From positions 1 through 7,821 of the forward strand of contig CALQNE010000167.1 in assembly GCA_943331855.1 (NCBI GenBank): a DNA stretch of 7,821 nucleotides, in the 5' to 3' direction. The notes beneath the pieces are model-generated. The model did no database searches. It saw nothing but the letters and a program-made list of their open reading frames with translations, and had not been told where the DNA came from. Positions 1-6,781 of the stretch are shown here, one piece after another (positions within the stretch are counted from its first letter, which is position 1; the number at the start of each line of letters is the position of its first letter). Source of the stretch: Bordetella parapertussis (GTDB lineage: Bacteria > Pseudomonadota > Gammaproteobacteria > Burkholderiales > Burkholderiaceae_B). A program made the position numbers and the translations under genes.

Positions 1-917
1 TGATTAAGTATCTCAAGCCGATTCTGCTCAATCAAAATCCGCTTGATCGTGAACGTCTGTATAAGGCGATGTGGAAGCGCGTGCGTACCACCACCGCGCG
101 CGCCATTGGAGCGATGGATGTCGCGCTATGGGACATCGCCGGAAAAATCGCGGGCTTGCCGATTCATCAACTGCTCGGCTCTTATCGTGATCGTATTCCG
201 GCTTACATCAGCTCAGCCGTCTTGGCGGCTCCAGAGGCGTATGCCGATGAAGCGCAGCACTACAAAGCGCTGAACATGGCTGCCTATAAGATTCATCCAC
301 CACAAATTTGGCGCGATGATATCAAGGTATGCGAGGCTGTACGTAAAGCAGTCGGAGACGACTACACCTTGATGCTGGATTCGGTATGGAGTTACGACTA
401 CCCTGCCGCGTTACGGGTGGGCCAAGCGATTGAAGCGCTCGGCTTTTATTGGTATGAAGATCCGCTCGCTGACGCTGATATCTATAACTACGTTGAACTC
501 AAAAAACATCTCAGCATTCCGATCATGGCCACCGAGTATCCCGCAGGTGGTTTAGATTCGTATGCGCCATGGATCAAAGAGCGTGCGACCGATTTTTTAC
601 GCGGTGACGTTGCCGTCAAGGGCGGCATCACAACGCTCATCAAAACCGCGCATCTGGCTGAGGCCTTTCATTTGAACTACGAAGTGCACCACGGCGGTAA
701 CTCGCTGAATAATTATGCGAATTTGCACGTGATCATGGCGCTGCAAAATACCGAACTGTTTGAAGTGCTCTTGCCCGCCGAGTCGCAAAAGTACGGCTTG
801 TTACAAGACATCGAAATTGATCCGCAGGGCATGATTCACGCCCCCATGGCACCAGGTCTTGGTGCGCAGATCGATTTCGATTTAATCAAACGTAAAACAC
901 TTGGTGTCTTGCGCTAG
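1..917 (+). CDS. Mandelate racemase-type enolase superfamily enzyme, 5'-truncated
   Basis: The 3' part of a gene that enters from the left edge; the frame is open from base 3 and ends at TAG 915-917, showing 304 codons. The visible part holds the end of the N-terminal capping domain and the (beta/alpha)7-beta barrel. Enolase-superfamily residues can be placed: a K-I-H motif (Lys codon 288-290, His 294-296) where mandelate racemase has KxK; the three Mg2+ ligands Asp (378-380, in LMLDS), Glu (456-458, in YEDP) and Glu (534-536, in ATEYP); an Asp (606-608, in GDVAVKGG) and His (690-692, in VHHGG) fitting the Asp-His dyad; and Glu (762-764, in FEVLLP) near the C-terminus. Members abstract a proton alpha to a carboxylate, usually as sugar-acid dehydratases or racemases. 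The active site looks complete, so the gene is probably functional. The substrate cannot be assigned: the second catalytic Lys is replaced by His and no pathway partner is visible. Convergent with dnaQ. Confidence 0.88.
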   Translation, partial: IKYLKPILLNQNPLDRERLYKAMWKRVRTTTARAIGAMDVALWDIAGKIAGLPIHQLLGSYRDRIPAYISSAVLAAPEAYADEAQHYKALNMAAYKIHPPQIWRDDIKVCEAVRKAVGDDYTLMLDSVWSYDYPAALRVGQAIEALGFYWYEDPLADADIYNYVELKKHLSIPIMATEYPAGGLDSYAPWIKERATDFLRGDVAVKGGITTLIKTAHLAEAFHLNYEVHHGGNSLNNYANLHVIMALQNTELFEVLLPAESQKYGLLQDIEIDPQGMIHAPMAPGLGAQIDFDLIKRKTLGVLR

Positions 918-948
918 GCGATTAACGTACTTGTTACACGGCAGACTG

Positions 949-1665
949 TTATTTCTGCACCGCTTCGTACTGACGCCACACACACGCGCCTTTTGCAGCT
1001 TTATCTAAAGCTGCAAGATAGTTTTCGTGCGCCTGCAAGTCTTCTGCACTGGGCAAAATAATGGGCAAGTTCAAGGCTTCAAGGCGCTGCTCATTGGCAG
1101 CAACGCCCTCGGTTTCAGGTACGTCAAAATTATCGATCATTAAACTGTCTTGACCACGGGTCATCGCCAGCCAAACCTCAGCGAGTAACCGAGAATCTAA
1201 GAGCGCGCCGTGCAGTTGGCGATGCGCATTCGATACGCCATAACGATCGCATAAGGCATCTAGTGAATTTCGTTTGCCCGGGTGCAAATTCTTGGCATGC
1301 ACAAGCGAATCCGTAACACCCGAACAAAAATTCGTGACTGGCTCACGTCCGATGCGCGACAGTTCTGCATTTAAAAACTTCAAATCAAACGGAGCATTGT
1401 GAATAATGAGTTCAGCACCTTCAATAAAGGCAAGAAACTCATCAACGCGCGCTTCGAAGCGCGGCTTGTCTGACAAAAACTCTGTCGTCAAACCATGCAC
1501 CTCAAGAGCACCCGCGTCGCTCTCGCGTTCAGGATTCAGGTATGTATGAAAATCGCGACCTGTGACACCGCGATTAACAACTTCGATCGCACCGATTTCG
1601 ATAATGCGATGGCCGTAGGCGGGATCTAAGCCTGTCGTTTCAGTATCAAGAATTATCCAGCGCAT
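949..1665 (-). CDS. dnaQ: DNA polymerase III epsilon subunit, 3'-5' proofreading exonuclease
   Basis: A 238-residue DEDDh exonuclease, close in length to E. coli DnaQ (243). It removes misincorporated nucleotides within the Pol III core, between the alpha and theta subunits. Motifs: Exo I DTETTG with Asp7 and Glu9; Exo II HNAPFD with Asp94; Exo III LHGALLD with His152 and Asp157, so all catalytic residues are present. After the exonuclease fold, QDSLMI (residues 172-177) lies where E. coli epsilon carries its weak beta-clamp-binding motif. A flexible Glu/Pro-containing linker follows, then a C-terminal segment (about 200-238) expected to bind the polymerase alpha subunit. The start is ATG at 1665-1663; only a weak ribosome site is visible upstream. 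It lies 65 bases downstream of rnhA on the same strand, a gap that could hold its own promoter. In E. coli the two genes are divergent instead. Confidence 0.95.
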   Translation of the reverse strand: MRWIILDTETTGLDPAYGHRIIEIGAIEVVNRGVTGRDFHTYLNPERESDAGALEVHGLTTEFLSDKPRFEARVDEFLAFIEGAELIIHNAPFDLKFLNAELSRIGREPVTNFCSGVTDSLVHAKNLHPGKRNSLDALCDRYGVSNAHRQLHGALLDSRLLAEVWLAMTRGQDSLMIDNFDVPETEGVAANEQRLEALNLPIILPSAEDLQAHENYLAALDKAAKGACVWRQYEAVQK

Positions 1666-1696
1666 GGTGCCAATCGCTTAAAAGAGGTGTGCCTGC

Positions 1697-1702
1697 ATCA
1701 TA
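1697..1702 (-). promoter_or_regulatory. Possible -10 element for dnaQ
   Basis: On the minus strand this reads TATGAT, a 5/6 match to the sigma70 -10 consensus, in the 65-base gap between rnhA and dnaQ. It would start transcription about 25 bases before the dnaQ ATG. No good -35 hexamer lies at 16-18 bases; TTCACA lies upstream but only 12 bases away. This is a weak candidate. dnaQ may simply be read through from yafS-rnhA. Confidence 0.25.
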
Positions 1703-1730
1703 CGAGATCTTGCCTGTGAATGTAGCGACT

Positions 1731-2183
1731 TTACATGCGCGATCGGGCGTCTTCAACGCCGCGATTCGCAAGCAAATCGGCCCGCTCGTTTCCCGGATCG
1801 CCGGCGTGCCCTTTAACCCAGTGCCAGGTGATGTCGTGCTGGGCAACCAGACCGTCTAGCAAGACCCACAGATCCGCATTTTTGACAGGCTTTTTGTCGG
1901 CGGTGCGCCAGGCACGCTGCTTCCAGCCATGAATCCACTCTGTCATGCCTTTCATGACATATTGAGAGTCAATGTGCAGCGTCACCTTGCACGGGCGCGT
2001 CAAAGCACGCAACGCCTCGATGACTGCCATCATTTCCATCCGATTATTCGTCGTCAGGGCCTCGCCGCCGTGCAAGGTTTTTTCAACTGCGCCGCGTTTT
2101 AACAAAACGCCCCAACCACCCGGGCCCGGATTACCTTTGCAGGCGCCGTCGGTCCAAATTTCTACAGTGTCTTCAGTGTGCAT
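1731..2183 (-). CDS. rnhA: Ribonuclease HI
   Basis: A 150-residue RNase HI, about the usual length (155 in E. coli). It cuts the RNA strand of RNA-DNA hybrids in the cytoplasm, removing R-loops and helping remove replication primers. The metal-binding catalytic residues are all present: Asp12 in WTDGAC, Glu50 in NNRMEMM, Asp72 in HIDSQY and Asp136 in NERAD, with the flexible-loop His126 in VKGHAGD. The basic, Trp-rich handle of bacterial enzymes is present at about residues 83-101 ([10 protein letters not shown] then DKKPVKN). The start is ATG at 2183-2181; an in-frame stop nine bases upstream excludes an earlier start. There is no clear Shine-Dalgarno, and the yafS-like gene ends only 17 bases upstream, so translational coupling to that gene is likely. 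Confidence 0.96.
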   Translation of the reverse strand: MHTEDTVEIWTDGACKGNPGPGGWGVLLKRGAVEKTLHGGEALTTNNRMEMMAVIEALRALTRPCKVTLHIDSQYVMKGMTEWIHGWKQRAWRTADKKPVKNADLWVLLDGLVAQHDITWHWVKGHAGDPGNERADLLANRGVEDARSRM

Positions 2184-2200
2184 ACGCGACTAATTAAAAT

Positions 2201-2998
2201 TTAAGATTGAACGGGATTTGATGAGGACTTTGAACCCGTTTTTTGTTGCAAGGCCGCTCCCACCGTTTGTCGCGCACCTTTACGCAAGGGTTGGGCAGTT
2301 TTCCAACGTGGGGTGATTAAACGCATACCCGCGACACGCTTGACCGCTGAAACAACGTACACCGCGCCACAGACTGGCCACCATCTGTTACCCGCAGCCT
2401 CGGTGAACGCAAAACGATCAAGCCACTTTTGGGTGCGCAGCGGCGGCACATAGCAACCAAAATGTCCAAGTTCGATCTCAAAGGAAAGTAATTTGAGCCA
2501 GTCTTTGAGCCGCGGCAGCGACACCTGGGCGCTGATCGGTTGGGGCAACCAAGGTGTCAGGTACGGCGTGCGATGACGCAAACCCCACAGACTCCAAGGG
2601 TTAAAACCCGAAATCACCACCCGACCCTCAGGTACCAATACCCGCTCAACCTCACGCAATACTTGATGGGGGTGAGCGCTTGCTTCTAGCCCATGAGGCA
2701 AAACAAGTAGGTCTACACTTTGCGAATCAAACGGCAACAACTCTGGCTCGGTCAAGACAAGCCCCGCCCAATCCGCTGCGGGGACGGCGGGCAACTCAGC
2801 GCCAGCATAGGCTTTAAAAGGCATACGATTTGCCCGCAACAGATCAAAACTGGGCAGCCCGACCTGCAAGGCATGATAGCCAAAGACGTCGGCCACCATC
2901 TTATCGAAGCAATTTTGCTCCCAACGCTGCACATACTGGCCTGGTTCGCTCTCTAACCACTGGGCAAGATTTACAATAGGGGATTGTGCTTTGGACAC
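2201..2998 (-). CDS. yafS: YafS-like SAM-dependent methyltransferase (class I-like fold)
   Basis: A 265-residue protein of the methyltransferase type 11 kind, the usual neighbour of rnhA and gloB and the likely counterpart of E. coli YafS. The recognisable core is LPFDSQSVDLLVLPHGLEA (about 88-106) followed by HPHQVLREVERVLVPEG and VVISGFNPWSLWG (109-139), which correspond to the later strands and helices of class I methyltransferases. A FGYHALQVG segment (39-47) is where the first strand would sit, but the usual glycine-rich E/DxGxGxG loop is not evident. The C-terminal tail (about 220-265) is basic and Ser-rich. The start is GTG at 2998-2996: an in-frame stop at 3007-3005 leaves almost no room upstream, and GAGAA (about 3007-3003) could serve as ribosome site. 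The next in-frame ATG would remove 32 residues of conserved sequence. Its substrate is unknown to me; linkage to rnhA and dnaQ suggests co-transcription rather than proving a shared role. Confidence 0.82.
   Translation of the reverse strand: MSKAQSPIVNLAQWLESEPGQYVQRWEQNCFDKMVADVFGYHALQVGLPSFDLLRANRMPFKAYAGAELPAVPAADWAGLVLTEPELLPFDSQSVDLLVLPHGLEASAHPHQVLREVERVLVPEGRVVISGFNPWSLWGLRHRTPYLTPWLPQPISAQVSLPRLKDWLKLLSFEIELGHFGCYVPPLRTQKWLDRFAFTEAAGNRWWPVCGAVYVVSAVKRVAGMRLITPRWKTAQPLRKGARQTVGAALQQKTGSKSSSNPVQS
2972..2977 (+). promoter_or_regulatory. Possible -10 element for gloB inside the yafS 5' end
   Basis: TACAAT is a 5/6 match to the sigma70 -10 consensus, lying within the first codons of the divergent methyltransferase gene. 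Transcription would begin near 2984, giving a leader of about 29 bases to the gloB ATG at 3013. No good -35 hexamer lies at 16-18 bases, so confidence is low. Confidence 0.3.
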
Positions 2999-3012
2999 GT
3001 GTTCTCAAAAAA

Positions 3013-3831
3013 ATGAATAAAACTCATCGCTTGCCTGCATTTTTAGGGCAAAGCCCTGGCATCTCTCCCATCGCCGCTTTCAGCGATAACTACATCTGGC
3101 TCGTCTCAAATGGCAGCCAGGCTTTGGTCGTTGACCCAGGTCAAGCCCTACCGGTCCTGCAGGCACTCAAACAACAACAGCTTACGCTTGGCGCTATTTT
3201 ACTCACCCATCACCATCAAGACCACGTCGGCGGAGTCGCTGAGCTTGTTGAGCAGACGGGTGCCAAAGTTTGGGGCCCCGCGGGTGAGGTTTTGCCAGTT
3301 TGTGATACGCCTATGATCGAGGGCGACACTTTTGAAGATGCTGCGCTGCAGCTCAAACTAATGGTTTTAGATGTTCCCGGGCATACGGCGGGCCACATTG
3401 CCTATGCGGGTACTTTTGGCACCGTTCCTGTTCTGTTTTGCGGGGACACCTTGTTTGCGGCGGGTTGCGGGCGCTTGTTTGAAGGGACGGCCGCCCAGAT
3501 GGACGCATCGCTGGCAAAGCTGGCTGCGCTACCCAAAGATTCGCGCGTGTATTGCGCGCACGAGTACACCTTGTCCAACATGCGTTGGGCCTCAGCTGTT
3601 GAGCCCGACAATATTGCGCTTCAACACTGGCAAGCGCACGCCAATGAGCAGCGCCGCTTAGATCAGCCCACAATTCCCAGTTCGATCGAGCTTGAGCTTG
3701 CCTGCAACCCGTTTCTACGCGCGCGACAACCCAGCGTTGCGCAAGCTGCCACCACTTGGGCGCAACGTGAACTGACCTCGCCCGTTGAGGTATTCGCAGC
3801 GCTGCGAGAGTGGAAAAACAATTTTCGTTGA
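3013..3831 (+). CDS. gloB: Hydroxyacylglutathione hydrolase (glyoxalase II)
   Basis: A 272-residue metallo-beta-lactamase-fold hydrolase of the glyoxalase II family. It hydrolyses S-lactoylglutathione to lactate and glutathione, the second step of cytosolic methylglyoxal detoxification. The binuclear metal site is complete: THHHQDH (His66, His68, Asp70, His71), His124 in PGHTAGH, bridging Asp145 in CGDTLF and His183 in CAHEYT. GCGRLFEG (151-158), CNPFLR (231-236) and the terminal LREWKNNFR fit the glutathione-binding C-terminal domain of true GloB proteins, unlike shorter MBL hydrolases. I chose ATG 3013 because SxFSDNYIW then lies close to the N-terminus, as in the family. A GTG at 2986 with AGGGG just before it would add nine residues and overlap the start of the divergent yafS-like gene. 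No strong ribosome site precedes 3013. It is followed after five bases by mltD, so the two are likely co-transcribed. Confidence 0.93.
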   Translation: MNKTHRLPAFLGQSPGISPIAAFSDNYIWLVSNGSQALVVDPGQALPVLQALKQQQLTLGAILLTHHHQDHVGGVAELVEQTGAKVWGPAGEVLPVCDTPMIEGDTFEDAALQLKLMVLDVPGHTAGHIAYAGTFGTVPVLFCGDTLFAAGCGRLFEGTAAQMDASLAKLAALPKDSRVYCAHEYTLSNMRWASAVEPDNIALQHWQAHANEQRRLDQPTIPSSIELELACNPFLRARQPSVAQAATTWAQRELTSPVEVFAALREWKNNFR

Positions 3832-3836
3832 GTTCA

Positions 3837-5174
3837 ATGCTTCTTTTTCGTCTGATCTGTATATTGGGCTTGGTTGCCCTGGTCGGTTGCTCCGGCTTTG
3901 ATCAAAAAGGCCGCTATGTTGCCGAGGACACCTCGCGCACCATCGATTTGACGATCCCGCCGCTCGATGTCTGGGAGCGCATCCGCCGCGGCTTTGCGAT
4001 TCCCAACTTAAACACGCCACTCTCGGCCAAATGGACCGCCTATTACGCCTCTCACCCAGAGGCAATGCAACGTATGGCCGAGCGTGCGGGCAAATACCTT
4101 TATTACATTGTTGATGAGATCAACCGGCGAGGCCTACCCACTGAGCTCGCACTTTTACCTTTTGTTGAAAGCGCCTACAACCCTAGCGCCTATTCAAGCG
4201 CTCGAGCGTCTGGGTTGTGGCAATTTATCCCAAGCACCGGCACCCAGTTCAAGCTCAAACAAGACTGGTGGCACGATCAGCGGCGCGATCCGATTGCCTC
4301 GACCAATGCAGCACTCGATTATCTTGAGTACCTCTTTGAGTTTCAAGGTGACTGGTATCTTGCACTTGCCTCGTATAACTGGGGTGAAGGCTCGGTCAAA
4401 CAGGCGGTTACACGCAACATGGCGACGGGCAAATCAACAGACTATCTTTCGCTGAACATGCCAAATGAAACGCTCAATTATGTTCCTAAGCTTCAGGCCA
4501 TCAAAAACATCGTGGCTGATCCCGAACGCTATGCAGTCGTATTACCTCAAGTCGATAACAGCCCCTATTTTGTAACGGTTCAAAAAAAGGTCAACATCGA
4601 CTTCACCGTCGCAGCGCAATTAGCCGAGATGCCAATTGATGATTTTCGGGCATTGAACCCCTCATTTAATCAATCCGTCATCTCAGCGCAAGAAGAACAC
4701 GTTGTCATTTTGCCGCGCAATAAAGTCGACATCTTTAATGCCAACCTCTTGCAATATCAGGGCGAGCTCTCCTCCTGGAAAACGTATGAAGCTAAACAGG
4801 GTGAAACCTTCAGTTCAATTGCGGCAAAGTTTGGGGTCTCTGAGGCCCGCCTAAGACAAGCAAATCGCATCGAATCCAGTGCCCGCGTTTCGGCCGAACA
4901 AATCATCGTGATTCCAGGGCCTGCAGGGCAAGGCATTCAATTAGCGCCGGCAACAGCCAATGCACCCGTACCGCAAGTCGCCGGCCGTCAAGTCAGCCAA
5001 GCGACAAGTCAGCAGGTTCGTGATCACGTGGTGCGTAAAGGCGACTCGCTTGACTCCATCGCCCGTCAATACAACACAACCGTAGCCGCCTTACGTGCGC
5101 TAAACAATCTGAAGACCGATGCACTTAAAGTCGGCGCTAAACTGCGGATTCCGGGAACTGGCAATCGCAGCTAA
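3837..5174 (+). CDS. mltD: Membrane-bound lytic murein transglycosylase D, LysM-containing lipoprotein
   Basis: A 445-residue lipoprotein (E. coli MltD is about 452). It cleaves the MurNAc-GlcNAc bond of peptidoglycan with formation of 1,6-anhydroMurNAc, acting in the periplasm from the outer membrane. A short hydrophobic signal peptide ends in lipobox LVGC, with Cys18 as the lipidated residue. The SLT (lysozyme-like) domain spans about 95-205: catalytic Glu111 in LLPFVESAYNP, then SGLWQFIPSTG, DPIASTNAALDYL and LALASYNWGEG. A middle region (about 240-300, YFVTVQKKVN to HVVILPRNKVD) resembles a degenerate LysM. Two clear LysM repeats follow: about 317-360 (YEAKQGETFSSIAAKFGV to VIPG) and 397-438 (HVVRKGDSLDSIARQYNTT to LRIPG), separated by an Ala/Gln/Pro-rich linker. 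The start is ATG 3837, five bases after the gloB stop; GTG 3810 would give a longer n-region and a 22-base overlap. ATG gives the more typical 17-residue lipoprotein signal. Confidence 0.93.
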   Translation: MLLFRLICILGLVALVGCSGFDQKGRYVAEDTSRTIDLTIPPLDVWERIRRGFAIPNLNTPLSAKWTAYYASHPEAMQRMAERAGKYLYYIVDEINRRGLPTELALLPFVESAYNPSAYSSARASGLWQFIPSTGTQFKLKQDWWHDQRRDPIASTNAALDYLEYLFEFQGDWYLALASYNWGEGSVKQAVTRNMATGKSTDYLSLNMPNETLNYVPKLQAIKNIVADPERYAVVLPQVDNSPYFVTVQKKVNIDFTVAAQLAEMPIDDFRALNPSFNQSVISAQEEHVVILPRNKVDIFNANLLQYQGELSSWKTYEAKQGETFSSIAAKFGVSEARLRQANRIESSARVSAEQIIVIPGPAGQGIQLAPATANAPVPQVAGRQVSQATSQQVRDHVVRKGDSLDSIARQYNTTVAALRALNNLKTDALKVGAKLRIPGTGNRS

Positions 5175-5222
5175 TATGCAGCTTGTAGTCCCTGATTCAA
5201 TACGCTGACCTTTTACATTTCT

Positions 5223-5226
5223 AGGA
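5223..5226 (+). promoter_or_regulatory. Ribosome binding site of fabI
   Basis: AGGA ends five bases before the ATG at 5232 and supports that start. The rest of the 57-base mltD-fabI gap holds no convincing promoter or terminator, so fabI may be transcribed from further upstream. Confidence 0.6.
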
Positions 5227-5231
5227 TTTTT

Positions 5232-6017
5232 ATGGGCTTTCTCTCCGGCAAACGTATTTTGATTACAGGCGTCATTTCTAATCGGTCGATCGCCTACGGC
5301 ATCGCCAAGGCCTGCCACACGCAGGGCGCTGAACTCGCCTTTACTTACGTTGGCGAGCGCTTTGAAGAGCGTGTCAAAGAGTTTGCGGCCGATTTTGGTA
5401 GCAAAATCGTGTTGCCCTGTGATGTGGCCGAAGACAGCCAGATTGAGTCCACCTTTACTGAGCTTGCAAAATGCTGGGATGGTCTGGACGGCCTGGTGCA
5501 CTCAATCGGTTTCGCCCCACGCGAAGCGATTGCAGGTGAATTTTTAGAAGGGCTCTCGCGTGAAGCCTTTCGCATCGCCCACGACATTTCTTCGTACAGC
5601 TTTCCGGCGCTTGCCAAAGCAGCCAGGCCCATGATGCAAGGGCGCAACGGCGCACTCATCACCCTGACCTATCTCGGCGCCGAACGCGTACTGGCCAACT
5701 ACAACACCATGGGCCTGGCCAAGGCCTCGCTCGAGGCCTCAGTACGCTACCTGGCTGCGAATCTTGGCCCTGAAGGTATTCGTGCAAATGGTATTTCGGC
5801 GGGGCCCATCAAAACCCTTGCAGCTAGCGGCATTAAAGACTTTTCAAGCATTCTGAAATTTGTCGAAGCCAGCGCGCCTTTACGTCGCAACGTCACCATC
5901 GAGCAGGTTGGCAACGTTGCAGCCTTTTTATTGTCAGACTTGGCCTCTGGCGTCACAGGCGAAATCCTGCACGTAGATTCTGGCTTTTCAAATGTAGTGG
6001 CGGGTCTGGTCGAATAA
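5232..6017 (+). CDS. fabI: Enoyl-[acyl-carrier-protein] reductase [NADH]
   Basis: A 261-residue short-chain dehydrogenase-fold enzyme (E. coli FabI is 262). It performs the last reduction of each type II fatty-acid elongation cycle, trans-2-enoyl-ACP to acyl-ACP with NADH, in the cytosol as a tetramer. The N-terminal nucleotide-binding motif is [13 protein letters not shown] (13-25), and Asp64 in CDVAE fits adenine binding. The active site has Tyr147 (TYLGAERV), Tyr157 and Lys164 (Tyr-x6-Lys, YNTMGLAK), then [17 protein letters not shown] (188-204) forming the substrate-binding loop. Gly93, Met160 and Phe204 match the positions that contact triclosan in E. coli FabI, so a sensitive-type enzyme is expected. 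The ATG 5232 start is supported by an AGGA ribosome site. It lies 57 bases after mltD and is followed by a strong terminator hairpin, so it appears to be the last gene of its transcription unit. Confidence 0.97.
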   Translation: MGFLSGKRILITGVISNRSIAYGIAKACHTQGAELAFTYVGERFEERVKEFAADFGSKIVLPCDVAEDSQIESTFTELAKCWDGLDGLVHSIGFAPREAIAGEFLEGLSREAFRIAHDISSYSFPALAKAARPMMQGRNGALITLTYLGAERVLANYNTMGLAKASLEASVRYLAANLGPEGIRANGISAGPIKTLAASGIKDFSSILKFVEASAPLRRNVTIEQVGNVAAFLLSDLASGVTGEILHVDSGFSNVVAGLVE

Positions 6018-6039
6018 CACGTCAAGAGTGCACGCAAGT

Positions 6040-6066
6040 AAAAAAGCCGAGCAATCGGCTTTTTTT
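6040..6066. terminator. Bidirectional intrinsic terminator between fabI and livF
   Basis: An 11-base-pair inverted repeat: AAAAAAGCCGA (6040-6050), loop GCAA (6051-6054), TCGGCTTTTTT (6055-6065). The GC-rich core is flanked by an A-run on the left and a T-run on the right, so both strands give a hairpin followed by at least six U. The loop is a stabilising GNRA tetraloop on the plus strand. It starts 22 bases after the fabI stop and ends just before the livF stop, as expected for a shared terminator of converging units. Confidence 0.92.
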
Positions 6067-6067
6067 A

Positions 6068-6781
6068 CTACACGCCCAGATATGCCTTGCGCACGAACGG
6101 ATCAGCCAACAGTTCGGCGCCTTTCCCTGTTCGTACGATTTCGCCATGCTCAAGCGCATACGCCTGATGTGCTAACTTAAGCGCCAAGCGTGCGTTCTGT
6201 TCAACAAGCACAATCGAAACCCCCGCATCGCGATTCAGTCGCTCAATGGCGGAGGCAATTTCAGCAACAATCTTAGGTGCGATCCCTAACGAAGGTTCGT
6301 CAAGCATCAATAGCTTGGGGCGCGCCATCAAGGCGCGACTGATCGCCACCATTTGTTGTTCACCCCCAGATAGCGAACCTGCAAGCTGAGCGCGTCGTTC
6401 GTATACGCGCGGAAACAAGGCATAAATTTCTTTCAGCGACTGATCGATACTGCTGCGCACCTTGACCGAATGTGCACCAACCAAGAGGTTATCTAACACG
6501 GTCATACGGCCAAACAGACGTCTGCCTTCGGGCGACATCGCCAAACCAAGGCTCACGCGCGATGCGGCCGACTCAGTATGCAGATCAACACCCTGCATGC
6601 GAATGGATCCAGCCGAGACCTCGACCAGGCCCATGAGTGCCTTAAGCGTTGTGCTTTTACCCGCCCCATTCGAACCGATTAAGGCAACGATTTGCCCCTC
6701 TTCTACCTCAAAACTAATACCACGCACGGCTTCAAGTGGCCCATAGCGGACCGAAAGATTTTCAACCTTAAGCATGGGCAT
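6068..6781 (-). CDS. livF: Branched-chain amino acid-type ABC transporter ATP-binding protein LivF
   Basis: A 237-residue cytoplasmic ATPase, the same length as E. coli LivF. It pairs with LivG to drive a HAAT-family importer. Motifs in order: Walker A GSNGAGKST (36-44); a Q-loop region in which AMSPEGRRLF (81-90) carries Glu, as usual in LivF; signature LSGGEQQ (137-143); Walker B LLMLDEP (157-163); and VEQN (193-196) where most ABC ATPases have the switch His, a LivF family trait. The start at ATG 6781 is preferred: GGAG at 6794-6791 is nine bases upstream and the length fits. A TTG at 6796 and an ATG at 6775 (MLKVENL) are alternatives. It overlaps the 3' end of livG by 14 bases, indicating co-transcription and coupled translation. 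The substrate need not be leucine: HAAT importers also carry amides, urea and aromatic acids. Confidence 0.92.
   Translation of the reverse strand: MPMLKVENLSVRYGPLEAVRGISFEVEEGQIVALIGSNGAGKSTTLKALMGLVEVSAGSIRMQGVDLHTESAASRVSLGLAMSPEGRRLFGRMTVLDNLLVGAHSVKVRSSIDQSLKEIYALFPRVYERRAQLAGSLSGGEQQMVAISRALMARPKLLMLDEPSLGIAPKIVAEIASAIERLNRDAGVSIVLVEQNARLALKLAHQAYALEHGEIVRTGKGAELLADPFVRKAYLGV

Noticed and set aside
3810..3836. Longer mltD start at GTG 3810
   Set aside because: It gives a longer hydrophilic n-region and a 22-base overlap with gloB; ATG 3837 gives a typical short lipoprotein signal ending in LVGC. It cannot be fully excluded.
3715..4065. 116-codon minus-strand open frame over the gloB-mltD junction
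   Set aside because: Arg/Ser/Pro-rich low-complexity translation typical of a shadow frame; it is antisense to two clear genes.
5175..5231. Possible fabI promoter in the gap after mltD
   Set aside because: TTGTAG and TACATT are present but not at a workable 16-18 base spacing.
5100..5501. 133-codon open frame on the minus strand across the mltD-fabI junction
   Set aside because: It lies antisense to mltD and fabI, both strongly supported, and its translation has no recognisable domain.
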